Shown piece by piece: positions 1 through 7,122 of a DNA stretch of 35,558 bases (position 1 is the stretch's first letter; each line of letters starts with the position of its first letter). Made by a program: the position numbers and the translations under genes. The notes beneath the pieces are model-generated. The model was not told where the DNA came from, ran no database searches, and saw nothing but the letters and a program-made list of their open reading frames with translations. Location: positions 1 through 35,558 of the forward strand of contig VFZO01000033.1 of assembly GCA_016871155.1 (NCBI GenBank), given 5' to 3'. This DNA comes from Acidobacteriota bacterium (GTDB lineage: Bacteria; Acidobacteriota; Terriglobia; Bryobacterales; Bryobacteraceae).

Positions 1-462
1 CGGCGGCGGGGTTTGCGGTTGGTGCGCACGGCGGTTGGCGACAAGTATGTGCTAGAGGAGATGATCCGGATCGGCGCGCCGATCGGCGGCGAACAGTCCG
101 GCCACCTGATCTTCCATCGTCACGCGACAACCGGAGACGGGATGTTGACGCTGCTGCAACTGCTGGACGTCATGGTTCGCCGGAAGGCTTCGCTGGAGGA
201 ATTAGCTTCGGAGATGACGGTGCTGCCGCAGCAACTGGTCAACGTCCGGTTCGGCAGGAAGCGGCCCCTGGACGAACTGGATGCCGTGCAGTCCGCGATT
301 CGCCGCTGCGAGGCGGAATTCGGTGAGGCCGGGCGCGTGGTTGTCCGTTTCTCCGGTACCGAGCCGTTGGCGCGGGTGATGGTAGAGGGTACCACCGACG
401 AGCGAGTGGGCTATCACGCCAACGCCATCGCCAGCGCGATTCAGGCTGCATTAGCGGCGTAG
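1..462 (+). CDS. glmM: Phosphoglucosamine mutase, C-terminal part (5' end outside window)
   Basis: This is the last 153 codons of an alpha-D-phosphohexomutase, open from the first base of the window. Such enzymes interconvert glucosamine-6-phosphate and glucosamine-1-phosphate for UDP-GlcNAc and peptidoglycan synthesis in the cytoplasm. Visible motifs are the sugar-binding loop GGEQSGHLIF followed by TTGDGMLTLLQLL, and the C-terminal phosphate-binding loop RFSGTEPLARVMVEG. The GGEQSGH loop with TTGDG fits GlmM better than phosphomannomutase, although the catalytic serine and metal-binding domains lie outside the window. It ends 36 bases before the quinoprotein-like gene on the same strand. 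The family call is firm. The substrate is inferred. Confidence 0.9.
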   Translation, partial: RRRGLRLVRTAVGDKYVLEEMIRIGAPIGGEQSGHLIFHRHATTGDGMLTLLQLLDVMVRRKASLEELASEMTVLPQQLVNVRFGRKRPLDELDAVQSAIRRCEAEFGEAGRVVVRFSGTEPLARVMVEGTTDERVGYHANAIASAIQAALAA

Positions 463-498
463 CGAGCAATTGTTATAGATTGGGTCTCGGTACGGCCC

Positions 499-1992
499 AT
501 GAATTCCAGTCGATTTCTCTCCGCTCTTCTCGCGTTCGGATTGGCCAACGCGCAGCTTCGCGTCGGCGAATGGACCACAGTGGGCGGCGACGCGCAGCGC
601 TCCAACTGGCTGCAGCGCGACCCCAAGATCAGTGCCGGGTCCGTCTCCAAAGGCGCCGTCCAGTTCCTTTGGAAGAAAAAGTTGGGCGGCGCTTCGCAGT
701 TGGATTCTCTGACGCCGGTGATCCTGATGGATCGCTTCATCAGCCATCGCGGCTTTCGCTCCTACGCGTTTTTGGCGGGCGCGGGCGACATGGCGTATGG
801 CATGGACAGCGATCTGGGCATCATCGAATGGCAGACGAAGCTGCGCAAGACGGCGGCTCCTGCGGGGCCGATCGAATGCGGCGGAGCGATGTCGTACCTG
901 GCTCGCGCCACGGGATCGGCGTTCGGAAATCTATCGGGCAACGGCATGCGGGCGGGCCGGGGAGGCTCTCCAAAGGGTGCGGTGGGGGAGCCAGGCGCCG
1001 GCGCGGTGACGCTGCTGCAGGCCCCGGAACCGAGGCCGGGCCGGCCGGCGGGTCCCGGCGGCCGCCCGTTGCGCCGTGAACCGGTCGTGCTCTACGGCTT
1101 GTCGAGCGACGGCCAACTCCATACGATGTACGTCTCAAACGGTGAGGAGCCCGCCGCCGGAGTTCCGTTTCTGCCGGCGAACGCTAGCCCCTCCGGATTT
1201 TCGGTGATCGACGGCACCGCGTACGCCGCCAGCGGGCGCGGCTGCGGCGGTGCGCCAAACGGATTGTGGGCGCTGGATATCGCCACCGGGAAAATCTCGA
1301 AAGCGCTCACGCCCGCGCCCGTCGTGGGCCGCAACGGAGCAGCGTTCGACGACAAGGGAACGGCGTATTTGGCGCTACAGTCCGGCATACTGCAGTCAGT
1401 GGAGCGGGAGACGATGGCGGCGAAAGGGAGCTATTCGGCGGGCGCGCCGTTGGTCACCTCCCCGGTTGTTTTCAAGGTAGACAACCAGACCTATATCGCT
1501 GTGGCTTCGAATGATGGTGTTGTTCACGTTCTGGATGCGGCCCTGGCGCCGGTCGCCAAGTCCACTAGCGGCGCGCCTGTGACAGCGCTTTCCGTCTGGC
1601 AGGATACCGCCGGAGCCACGTGGCTGGCCGGCGCTTCCGCAAAGTCGGTTGTCGCCTGGAAATTGGCGCACGGCAGCGGTGTGCCATCTTTTTCCCCCGG
1701 TTGGACGTCGGCCGGCATGGTAACTCCTCTGGCTCCGATGATCGTCAACGGAGTGATGTGGGTTGTTTCGAGCGGTGAGGTGGCGGGCAAGACTGCCGCG
1801 GCAACCTTGGCGCAGTCGAAGGCGGCCGTGCTCTACGCGCTCGACGCCGCGTCTGGCAAGGAATTGTGGAATAGTGGAAAGACGATGACCTCGTTCACGC
1901 ATAGCGGCGGGTTGTCGGCGGGAGCGGGCCAGTTGTACGTGCAAACTCACGACGGCGTGCTCTATGCGTTCGGTGTTCCGATCGAACACTAA
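499..1992 (+). CDS. Secreted PQQ-like beta-propeller protein
   Basis: This is a 497-residue exported protein. Residues 1-18 form a signal peptide ending ANA, then QLRVGEW. The rest has PQQ-dehydrogenase-like beta-propeller repeats, clearest at the C-terminus (VLYALDAASGKELWNSG, then GQLYVQTHDGVLYAFG) and around residues 245-260 (LWALDIATGKI). Residues about 150-194 are a Gly/Pro/Arg/Ala-rich stretch that interrupts the propeller. I see no quinoprotein dehydrogenase active-site residues that I can name, so it may be a structural propeller (BamB- or PQQ_2-like) and not an enzyme. The next gene, 13 bases on, is a small c-type cytochrome, which makes a periplasmic redox pair plausible. ATG start. 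Confidence 0.8.
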   Translation: MNSSRFLSALLAFGLANAQLRVGEWTTVGGDAQRSNWLQRDPKISAGSVSKGAVQFLWKKKLGGASQLDSLTPVILMDRFISHRGFRSYAFLAGAGDMAYGMDSDLGIIEWQTKLRKTAAPAGPIECGGAMSYLARATGSAFGNLSGNGMRAGRGGSPKGAVGEPGAGAVTLLQAPEPRPGRPAGPGGRPLRREPVVLYGLSSDGQLHTMYVSNGEEPAAGVPFLPANASPSGFSVIDGTAYAASGRGCGGAPNGLWALDIATGKISKALTPAPVVGRNGAAFDDKGTAYLALQSGILQSVERETMAAKGSYSAGAPLVTSPVVFKVDNQTYIAVASNDGVVHVLDAALAPVAKSTSGAPVTALSVWQDTAGATWLAGASAKSVVAWKLAHGSGVPSFSPGWTSAGMVTPLAPMIVNGVMWVVSSGEVAGKTAAATLAQSKAAVLYALDAASGKELWNSGKTMTSFTHSGGLSAGAGQLYVQTHDGVLYAFGVPIEH

Positions 1993-1993
1993 T

Positions 1994-1999
1994 CAGGAG
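1994..1999 (+). promoter_or_regulatory. Ribosome binding site that decides the cytochrome start
   Basis: AGGAGA sits six bases ahead of the TTG codon at 2006. No comparable site precedes the longer in-frame ATG at 1964, which lies inside the upstream coding sequence. Confidence 0.65.
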
Positions 2000-2005
2000 A
2001 GAAAC

Positions 2006-2455
2006 TTGTTACTTCGAACTTCGTTGCTGGCGGCCGCGGCGGTTGCCTCGTATGGACAGATCGTGGATGCGCCGGGCCGCGCGGAGATGGAAAAGCACTG
2101 CGGCCGTTGCCATGAGGTAGCGAAATCCGTGGCGTTGCGCCAGGACCGGGCAGGCTGGGAGTCCACCATGCTCAAGATGGCGAACATGGGCGTGAAGGGG
2201 CCGGAATCCGAAATGATGGCGATTCTCGAATATCTCGTCAAAAACTACCCCGCCGACGACGTGCCGCCAGTGAAGATCAACGAGTGCCGGGCCATCGAGT
2301 TGGAGAGCGCCTTCAGCATGCCGCGCTCGCTGGCCAGGTCGGTGGTGGCCTACCGCGAAAAGAACGGACCGTTCAAGAGCATCCACGATTTGGCGAAGGT
2401 GCCCGGCGTGGACATCAAGAAGATCGAAGCGAAGTTGTACCGGCTAAAGTTCTAG
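2006..2455 (+). CDS. Small secreted c-type cytochrome with C-terminal helix-hairpin-helix domain
   Basis: This is a 149-residue protein. A TTG start at 2006 is preferred because AGGAGA lies just upstream (1994-1999) and this start gives a clean signal peptide (LLRTSLLAAAAVASYG). An in-frame ATG at 1964 would overlap the previous gene and spoil the signal. Heme is attached at C32-x-x-C35-H36 (CGRCH). Met-rich residues around 55-60 (MLKMANMG) may hold the distal ligand. Residues about 96-149 form a ComEA-like helix-hairpin-helix (SLARSVVAYREKNGPFKSI, then DLAKVPGVD). The HhH fold usually binds DNA or serves in protein assembly, and its fusion to a cytochrome is uncommon. The gene follows the PQQ-like propeller and probably shares its transcript. 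Its stop codon shares CTAG with the convergent epimerase gene. Confidence 0.82.
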   Translation: MLLRTSLLAAAAVASYGQIVDAPGRAEMEKHCGRCHEVAKSVALRQDRAGWESTMLKMANMGVKGPESEMMAILEYLVKNYPADDVPPVKINECRAIELESAFSMPRSLARSVVAYREKNGPFKSIHDLAKVPGVDIKKIEAKLYRLKF

Positions 2456-3483
2456 AAGCCGTCCGTACGGATCCAGAAACTCTCTTTCCACACGCCGCCC
2501 GGCGCGATGGATTGCAGGTCTTTGTACTTGCCCTCATGGGCCAAGTTCATGGAATTTGTAATTCCCGTCATCGGTTCGAAGCAGATGAAATCGCGGCCTT
2601 TGGGCGCATAAACCACGGCCACAGTGTATTTGGGCCCATAGAGCACGCTGAGCTTCTGGCTCTTGCCTTGCACTGAGAATTCGGCCCTGCCCGCGCTGTC
2701 GCGCGTCAGGCCGGTGAAGACGTCGTCAAGTTGAACCGTGGTGAGGGTGAGCGGGTCGGCGTAGGGGTTTGGCTTAAACTCGCCGGTGGGCGTGAGCTTC
2801 TCGTTCAGCACCACGTGTTGTTTCGCCGGCAGCGTGACCCTCCAATCGTCGCGCGGGGCGTCGTGCAGGCGGAAATATGGATGATAGCCGATGATGAGCG
2901 GCATCGCCTCGAAACCTAGGTTCGTGATTTCGGTTTCGACTTCCAGAACGCCGTTCGCCAAGCGATACGTCATGTCGATGGTGTGCGCGAACGGGAATTG
3001 CGCCATCAGTTTGGGATAGCGGAAAAACTCCAGGCGGCTGGTGACGAATGCGCTTTTGGCGTCGGCTCCGATGCCGACCAGCTTCCAGTTGCCGGTGTAG
3101 GTTACGAGCCCATGGATGGGCTGCGAGTTTCCGTCGGCGCGGTAGTTCTTCAACTCCGGATTCAATACGTACTTCGCTCCGTTCGCGAAGAAGGCGTGCT
3201 GGTCCAGCCGGTTCGCCCACGGTGCCAAAAACGGATTGCCGAGCAGCGTCGGCTTCGCGCGGAATTCAGAGAGTTTGGTGTAGGGAGACCAGAAAACGTC
3301 CTTCCCTTTCACTTTCATCGAGTAGGCGATGTTGCCGATTCCAGCCAGAATCTGCACGGTTGTATCCGAGTTATTGTCCCGGAGCTGGACGATGCCAATC
3401 CCATCGTCGGAAGCGGTGCGCGCCTCATAGGCCGCGCCATTGGCGAGTGCTTGCATAATTAAGAAGGAGAGTGCTGGTTTCAC
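2452..3483 (-). CDS. Aldose 1-epimerase family protein, probably exported
   Basis: This is a 343-residue galactose-mutarotase-fold protein. Family motifs are NPFLAPWANRLD (sugar-site loop), YHPYFRL with the catalytic histidine, and FEPMTGITNSMN with the catalytic glutamate. The GTG start at 3483 shares one base with the TAG stop of the upstream gene (TAGTG) and yields a signal-like N-terminus (KPALSFLIMQALANGA). This supports translational coupling and a periplasmic enzyme. An ATG at 3456 is possible but would lose the signal peptide. It is the last gene of a seven-gene minus-strand run. The sugar substrate cannot be told. Some family members act on hexose-6-phosphates, but export argues against that here. 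Confidence 0.85.
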   Translation of the reverse strand: MKPALSFLIMQALANGAAYEARTASDDGIGIVQLRDNNSDTTVQILAGIGNIAYSMKVKGKDVFWSPYTKLSEFRAKPTLLGNPFLAPWANRLDQHAFFANGAKYVLNPELKNYRADGNSQPIHGLVTYTGNWKLVGIGADAKSAFVTSRLEFFRYPKLMAQFPFAHTIDMTYRLANGVLEVETEITNLGFEAMPLIIGYHPYFRLHDAPRDDWRVTLPAKQHVVLNEKLTPTGEFKPNPYADPLTLTTVQLDDVFTGLTRDSAGRAEFSVQGKSQKLSVLYGPKYTVAVVYAPKGRDFICFEPMTGITNSMNLAHEGKYKDLQSIAPGGVWKESFWIRTDGF

Positions 3484-3866
3484 TAGTCTTTTCGGTCCCT
3501 GGGTTCGTACGCCGTGTCTTCGCGGCAGCACCAGCAGATGCCCGGCGTGTACGTGCGAATGGCGCAAACGTCGCACCAGTATGTCACAAAGAGGCGTTTT
3601 CCCCCTTTGTAGACGAACAGAGGCGCCTGCCACATTGGCGCGACCTCAAAAACGCCGTCGGCGCGCATCTTGCCCTCGGCCTCGAAGTCGCTTCCGATCA
3701 CGCGCGGGTCGTTGCAAACGGCAAGGGCGTCGTCTTCGCCGGCCAGCGTGACTCGTTTACCGCCGTCTTGCTCGATCGCCCCGGGGACGAGCTTGCCGCG
3801 GAGGGCCGTCTTTGGGGCCTCAGCATGGAGGGCAGGAAGGAATAGAAGTAGCGATCGCCGGTCCAC
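3483..3866 (-). CDS. Small secreted Cys-rich protein of unknown function
   Basis: This is a 127-residue protein. I do not recognise a named family, though similar short acidobacterial proteins seem familiar. The GTG start at 3866 lies four bases after the stop of the acylase gene and gives a signal peptide (RRSLLLFLPALHAEA). A start at 3899 would overlap the upstream gene by 29 bases and add charged residues. The middle looks like a small beta-barrel or OB-like domain (GKRVTLAGEDDALAVC, FEAEGKMRADGVFEV). The C-terminus has a dense cysteine cluster, C98-x2-C101 and C111-x-C113-C114, flanking AIRTYTPGI. The cysteines could bind a metal or form disulphides. It is coupled to the epimerase gene by TAGTG, so the two are probably co-translated. 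Confidence 0.7.
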   Translation of the reverse strand: MDRRSLLLFLPALHAEAPKTALRGKLVPGAIEQDGGKRVTLAGEDDALAVCNDPRVIGSDFEAEGKMRADGVFEVAPMWQAPLFVYKGGKRLFVTYWCDVCAIRTYTPGICWCCREDTAYEPRDRKD

Positions 3867-3870
3867 ACCC

Positions 3871-6060
3871 TTATTGTAGACCCGCCGGCCGAAGTACAAT
3901 CCGCTCGGCCGCCGCGGCCTCCACGGCTTTGCGGGTGAAGGGCATTGGGTGGTACTTGCCGCTCACCCAATCGGAGAGCAGATTATCGTAGAACGGGCTC
4001 ATCGGATCACCCGATTCGCCGGGCGCGTTCGTCATGCGGGAGTTGTCCCAATCGGCGAGGTCCAGAATCATGCGAAAGCTCGCGCCGTGCGATGCGCGGA
4101 AGCCAGTGCCGCCCGCCACGTTAATTGTGTTGGCGTCGCCCCCAAGCGGAATCGGGCCCCGGTTGAATCTCTTTTGCCTCGCGAAATGTTCGAAGTGGAC
4201 GAAGTGAAAATTGCCATAGCGCCAGCGCGCGCGGTCTGGCCCCAGCGCCTGCTCGAAAGCGGCGACCGTCTCATTCAAGGTTTTTTCGAGCACGTCGAAA
4301 CGCGGTTTGGATTCCAGCTCCCGAAAAGCGGCGTCGACCCCGGCAAACACGCCGGCGGGTCCCAGCGACGCCTGCACGCGGGACATCCACATGGCAAACA
4401 GGCCCGCGGCGATTGAGTCGGCGGTCATCCGGGCGTCCCAAGCCTTAATCAGCGGAAGCACGGAGGCGGCTTTCGAGCCCTGCGCCGGAATCCAGTTTTT
4501 GACGATCCGCTGCATTCGTTGAGCGGGAACCGAGGTTACGTCCTGCTGGAGGGTCTCAAACGCCGCTGGCGTCCAGCCGCGGCGCGTGCCAAGCTGCTCC
4601 TCAATGCGGCGCGCGCGGAAGGGCGGGGCCCACTCGTACTGAATCGTGTCCTTGTAGCCGGGCGGGACAATGTTGTTATTCGCCGTGGCGGTTAGCCCGC
4701 TCGCCGGATTGAACACGCGGGGCAACGCCTCTGGTCGCAGGAAGCCTTGCCATTCGTATTCGCCGGTATGCCCGGGCACGGGCAGCAGTCCGGACCAGTT
4801 GCCGCGCTTCGGCGTCAGGCCCGTGACGGCCATTCCGATGTTGCCCGAGGTATCGGCGTAGACGATGTTCTCGGCGGGCGCCTTGAAGCGCGGCAGCGCG
4901 GCTTCAAACTCCCGCCAGTCCGCTGCGCGGGCCATGGTCAGAGCACCGAGGTATCCGGCCGTGCCGGGTTCGCTGCCCACCCAGCGCATGACATAAGCCC
5001 GGCGCAGCGCGGTGTCTGTGCCGATGACCGGTCCGTGGATGGAATACTGCAACTCGACGATCCGCGGCGATTCGCCCTTAACGACAATTTTGTGCTTTTC
5101 TGTTTCAAAACGTTTCCACTCGTTTTTGTACAAATAGCGGGAGCTGTCGTTCGCGTGGAGTTGCTCGATGTAGAGGTCCTGAACATCGGTCCCGGTGATG
5201 GTGAAGCCAAAGCCGATGGTCTCGTTGTGGCCCAACGCGATGCCTGGCAGGGCCGGCTCGCCCGCTCCGATGACGTTCCAGCCCGGTGCCACCAAATGGA
5301 CGGTCTTCCGCAGCGAAGGAATCTGGAGTGTGCGGTGCGGGTCGCTCGCCAGCAGCGGCTTTCCAGTGGCGGAGAGCCTGCCGGCCACGGCCCAGTTGTT
5401 CGAACCGGCCGGGTCGACGGCGTCGTCGAACGCGGCCAGGTTTTGCAGAATGATGTCCTTGAGGTTGAGCCCGTTTGGCACGGTGAGCTTGACGAACGGA
5501 TCGGGTGCGTTCCACTTCTCCAGCGCCGCGGCGCCGTAGGCGTCCAATTCGCGCGCGCGCTTGGCTTCGCTAAGCAGGTTGTTCATCATCGGAAACACGG
5601 CGATGCGGCTGACGACGTCGTTCGGATTCCACAGCCCCGCGTCGTAGCCGAGGGCCTCGAACTCGGCGGTGCGTCTCCGGCCCGGTTGCTGAACGTAGGC
5701 ATTCACGCCGCGAACGAAGGCGTTGACGATGTGCCAGGCGTCGGGCGCGTAGCTGGGCCACTCCTTTTGCCAGTCGCCGCGAAACCGCAGCAATCGCGAG
5801 ACGCGGTCTTTGTCCACATACTCGGGGCCTAGGACTTCGGCGAGCGTGCCTGTGGCCTGCCTGCGCCAGAGGTCGATCTGCCAAAGGCGGTCGCGAGCGG
5901 CCATGAAGCCTTGGGCGAAGAAGAGGTCGTCCTGACTCTGCGCATAAATGTGCGGCACGCCCCAGCGATCACGGAGAATTTCGACGGGTTGCTTTAGCCC
6001 CTGAATCGCGATGTCTTCGGCCCCAAGGCCCACCGCGGCGAGCGCCAGCAATCGAATCAC
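3871..6060 (-). CDS. Penicillin acylase family N-terminal-nucleophile hydrolase
   Basis: This is a 729-residue exported Ntn hydrolase. The family is made as a precursor that cleaves itself before a serine. Here GSNNWAVAG puts the new N-terminal nucleophile near Ser220, with a roughly 200-residue alpha chain before it (GVPHIYAQSQDDLFFAQGF, RDRLWQIDLWRR). The beta chain keeps LLASDPHR and the PGIALGHNETIGFGFT segment. A GTG at 6060 forms a GTGA overlap with the hydratase stop and starts a signal peptide (IRLLALAAVGLGA), so I prefer it to the GTG at 6072. Related enzymes hydrolyse penicillins, acyl-homoserine lactones or other amides. The substrate cannot be assigned from sequence alone. The operon context suggests metabolism of an acylated compound, but this is inference. 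Confidence 0.87.
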   Translation of the reverse strand: MIRLLALAAVGLGAEDIAIQGLKQPVEILRDRWGVPHIYAQSQDDLFFAQGFMAARDRLWQIDLWRRQATGTLAEVLGPEYVDKDRVSRLLRFRGDWQKEWPSYAPDAWHIVNAFVRGVNAYVQQPGRRRTAEFEALGYDAGLWNPNDVVSRIAVFPMMNNLLSEAKRARELDAYGAAALEKWNAPDPFVKLTVPNGLNLKDIILQNLAAFDDAVDPAGSNNWAVAGRLSATGKPLLASDPHRTLQIPSLRKTVHLVAPGWNVIGAGEPALPGIALGHNETIGFGFTITGTDVQDLYIEQLHANDSSRYLYKNEWKRFETEKHKIVVKGESPRIVELQYSIHGPVIGTDTALRRAYVMRWVGSEPGTAGYLGALTMARAADWREFEAALPRFKAPAENIVYADTSGNIGMAVTGLTPKRGNWSGLLPVPGHTGEYEWQGFLRPEALPRVFNPASGLTATANNNIVPPGYKDTIQYEWAPPFRARRIEEQLGTRRGWTPAAFETLQQDVTSVPAQRMQRIVKNWIPAQGSKAASVLPLIKAWDARMTADSIAAGLFAMWMSRVQASLGPAGVFAGVDAAFRELESKPRFDVLEKTLNETVAAFEQALGPDRARWRYGNFHFVHFEHFARQKRFNRGPIPLGGDANTINVAGGTGFRASHGASFRMILDLADWDNSRMTNAPGESGDPMSPFYDNLLSDWVSGKYHPMPFTRKAVEAAAAERIVLRPAGLQ

Positions 6061-6818
6061 AGCGACGGCCACTCCGGCTTTCGCTTTTCCTTAAATGCGG
6101 CCACGCCTTCGGCGAAGTCGGGATGCCGGAAAACGTCCAGGCGCAGTTTGCGAGCCAATTCCGCGGCGTCACCTGTCCGGGACTCGCTCACAAAGCGCAT
6201 GCCCGTGGCGACGATCGCGGCACTGAAGTTGGCGATCGTCTGCGCGAGGCCCAGCGCGCGGTCGTCCAATTCGAATTCGGGCGCAACCTGGTGGATAAGC
6301 CCGATGCGCAGCGCCTCGTCCGTTTGGAACACCCGCGCGGTGAGGCTCAATTCGAGCGCACGGCGCTCGCCCACGGCGTTTGAGAGTGCCCGGAAAATAA
6401 CAAACGGGAACATGCCGATGCGAAGCTCGGTGACACCGAAACTGGTGCCCATCGCCGCGACGGCCACATGCGCGTTCGCCAGCAGGCCAACGCCTCCCGC
6501 CAGGGCCGGCCCTTGGACCGCGGCGACTATGGGCTTGGTGATGCGAGCGCCGATGGTGAAGAGCCGCTCGTGCGCCTCCAGTTCGCCGCGTGGGCCTAGT
6601 TCCAAGGCTTCGTCCAAGTCCATGCCCGCGCAGAACACTTTTCCCTGCGCGTCAAGCAGGATGGCGCCGGTATCCGCATCGCGTTCAGCCTCGAGAAACG
6701 CATCCACCAGCGCGTCGCAAAGCGCAACATTCAGCGCGTTGCGCTTGTCGGGCCGCGCCATGGTCACACGGCGGACGCGCCCCTCCTGGCTAATCTCCAA
6801 ATTCGCTGGGGTCGGCAT
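6057..6818 (-). CDS. Enoyl-CoA hydratase/isomerase family protein (LiuC/AtuE-like)
   Basis: This is a 253-residue crotonase-fold enzyme. Oxyanion-hole segments are KVFCAGMDLDEA and VQGPALAGGVGLLANAHVAV. In the second segment the first catalytic glutamate of classical crotonase (GGGxE) is replaced by GGVGL, the pattern I associate with methylglutaconyl-CoA and isohexenylglutaconyl-CoA hydratases. The second glutamate is present in FGVTELRIGMFP. The ATG at 6818 has GGAG five bases upstream. It overlaps the end of the small AtuA C-terminal gene by 29 bases, and its own stop overlaps the acylase start (GTGA). With the carboxylase and AtuA genes upstream it would hydrate the carboxylated branched acyl-CoA. 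The reaction is inferred from context. Confidence 0.85.
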   Translation of the reverse strand: MPTPANLEISQEGRVRRVTMARPDKRNALNVALCDALVDAFLEAERDADTGAILLDAQGKVFCAGMDLDEALELGPRGELEAHERLFTIGARITKPIVAAVQGPALAGGVGLLANAHVAVAAMGTSFGVTELRIGMFPFVIFRALSNAVGERRALELSLTARVFQTDEALRIGLIHQVAPEFELDDRALGLAQTIANFSAAIVATGMRFVSESRTGDAAELARKLRLDVFRHPDFAEGVAAFKEKRKPEWPSL

Positions 6819-7122
6819 CGATCTCCATTCCTAACAGTCCGGCGGCGTATGTTTTGCCCTGCGCGTCGATACGCATGGAAAGCGTACCGCCGCCGCCCAG
6901 CGCCTCATGACACAAGAAATTCAGCGCCCCAAGATTGGGCAGCTCGTGGCGCACAACGCTGCCGCGGATTCTATCGCCGAAGTGCTGTTTTACTCGCTCC
7001 GGCGTCACTTCGCGGAGCAGGATCGGGTAATGACGCTCCTCGTAGGCGATGATTCCGATGTTGGCCATGTCCCCCTTGTCGCCGCTGCGGCCATGAGCGA
7101 TTCGAGAGAGCGGGATCTTCAT
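6790..7122 (-). CDS. AtuA C-terminal-like domain as a free-standing protein
   Basis: This is a 110-residue protein opening with KIPLSRIAHGRSGDKGDMANIGIIAY and continuing with PNLGALNFLCHEALGGGGTLSMRIDAQGK. This is the ferredoxin-like domain normally found at the C-terminus of AtuA-type (formerly DUF1446) proteins of acyclic terpene utilisation. Its ATG at 7122 overlaps the stop of the large AtuA gene as ATGA, so the two halves are probably translated together and act as one complex. The biochemical role of AtuA is not known to me. A much longer open frame continues upstream to 7845 in this phase, but it lies inside the AtuA gene and is not a real extension. Confidence 0.87.
   Translation of the reverse strand: MKIPLSRIAHGRSGDKGDMANIGIIAYEERHYPILLREVTPERVKQHFGDRIRGSVVRHELPNLGALNFLCHEALGGGGTLSMRIDAQGKTYAAGLLGMEIDADPSEFGD

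Noticed and set aside
3867-3899. ATG at 3899 as start of the Cys-rich protein
   Set aside because: It would overlap the acylase gene by 29 bases and bury the signal peptide behind charged residues.
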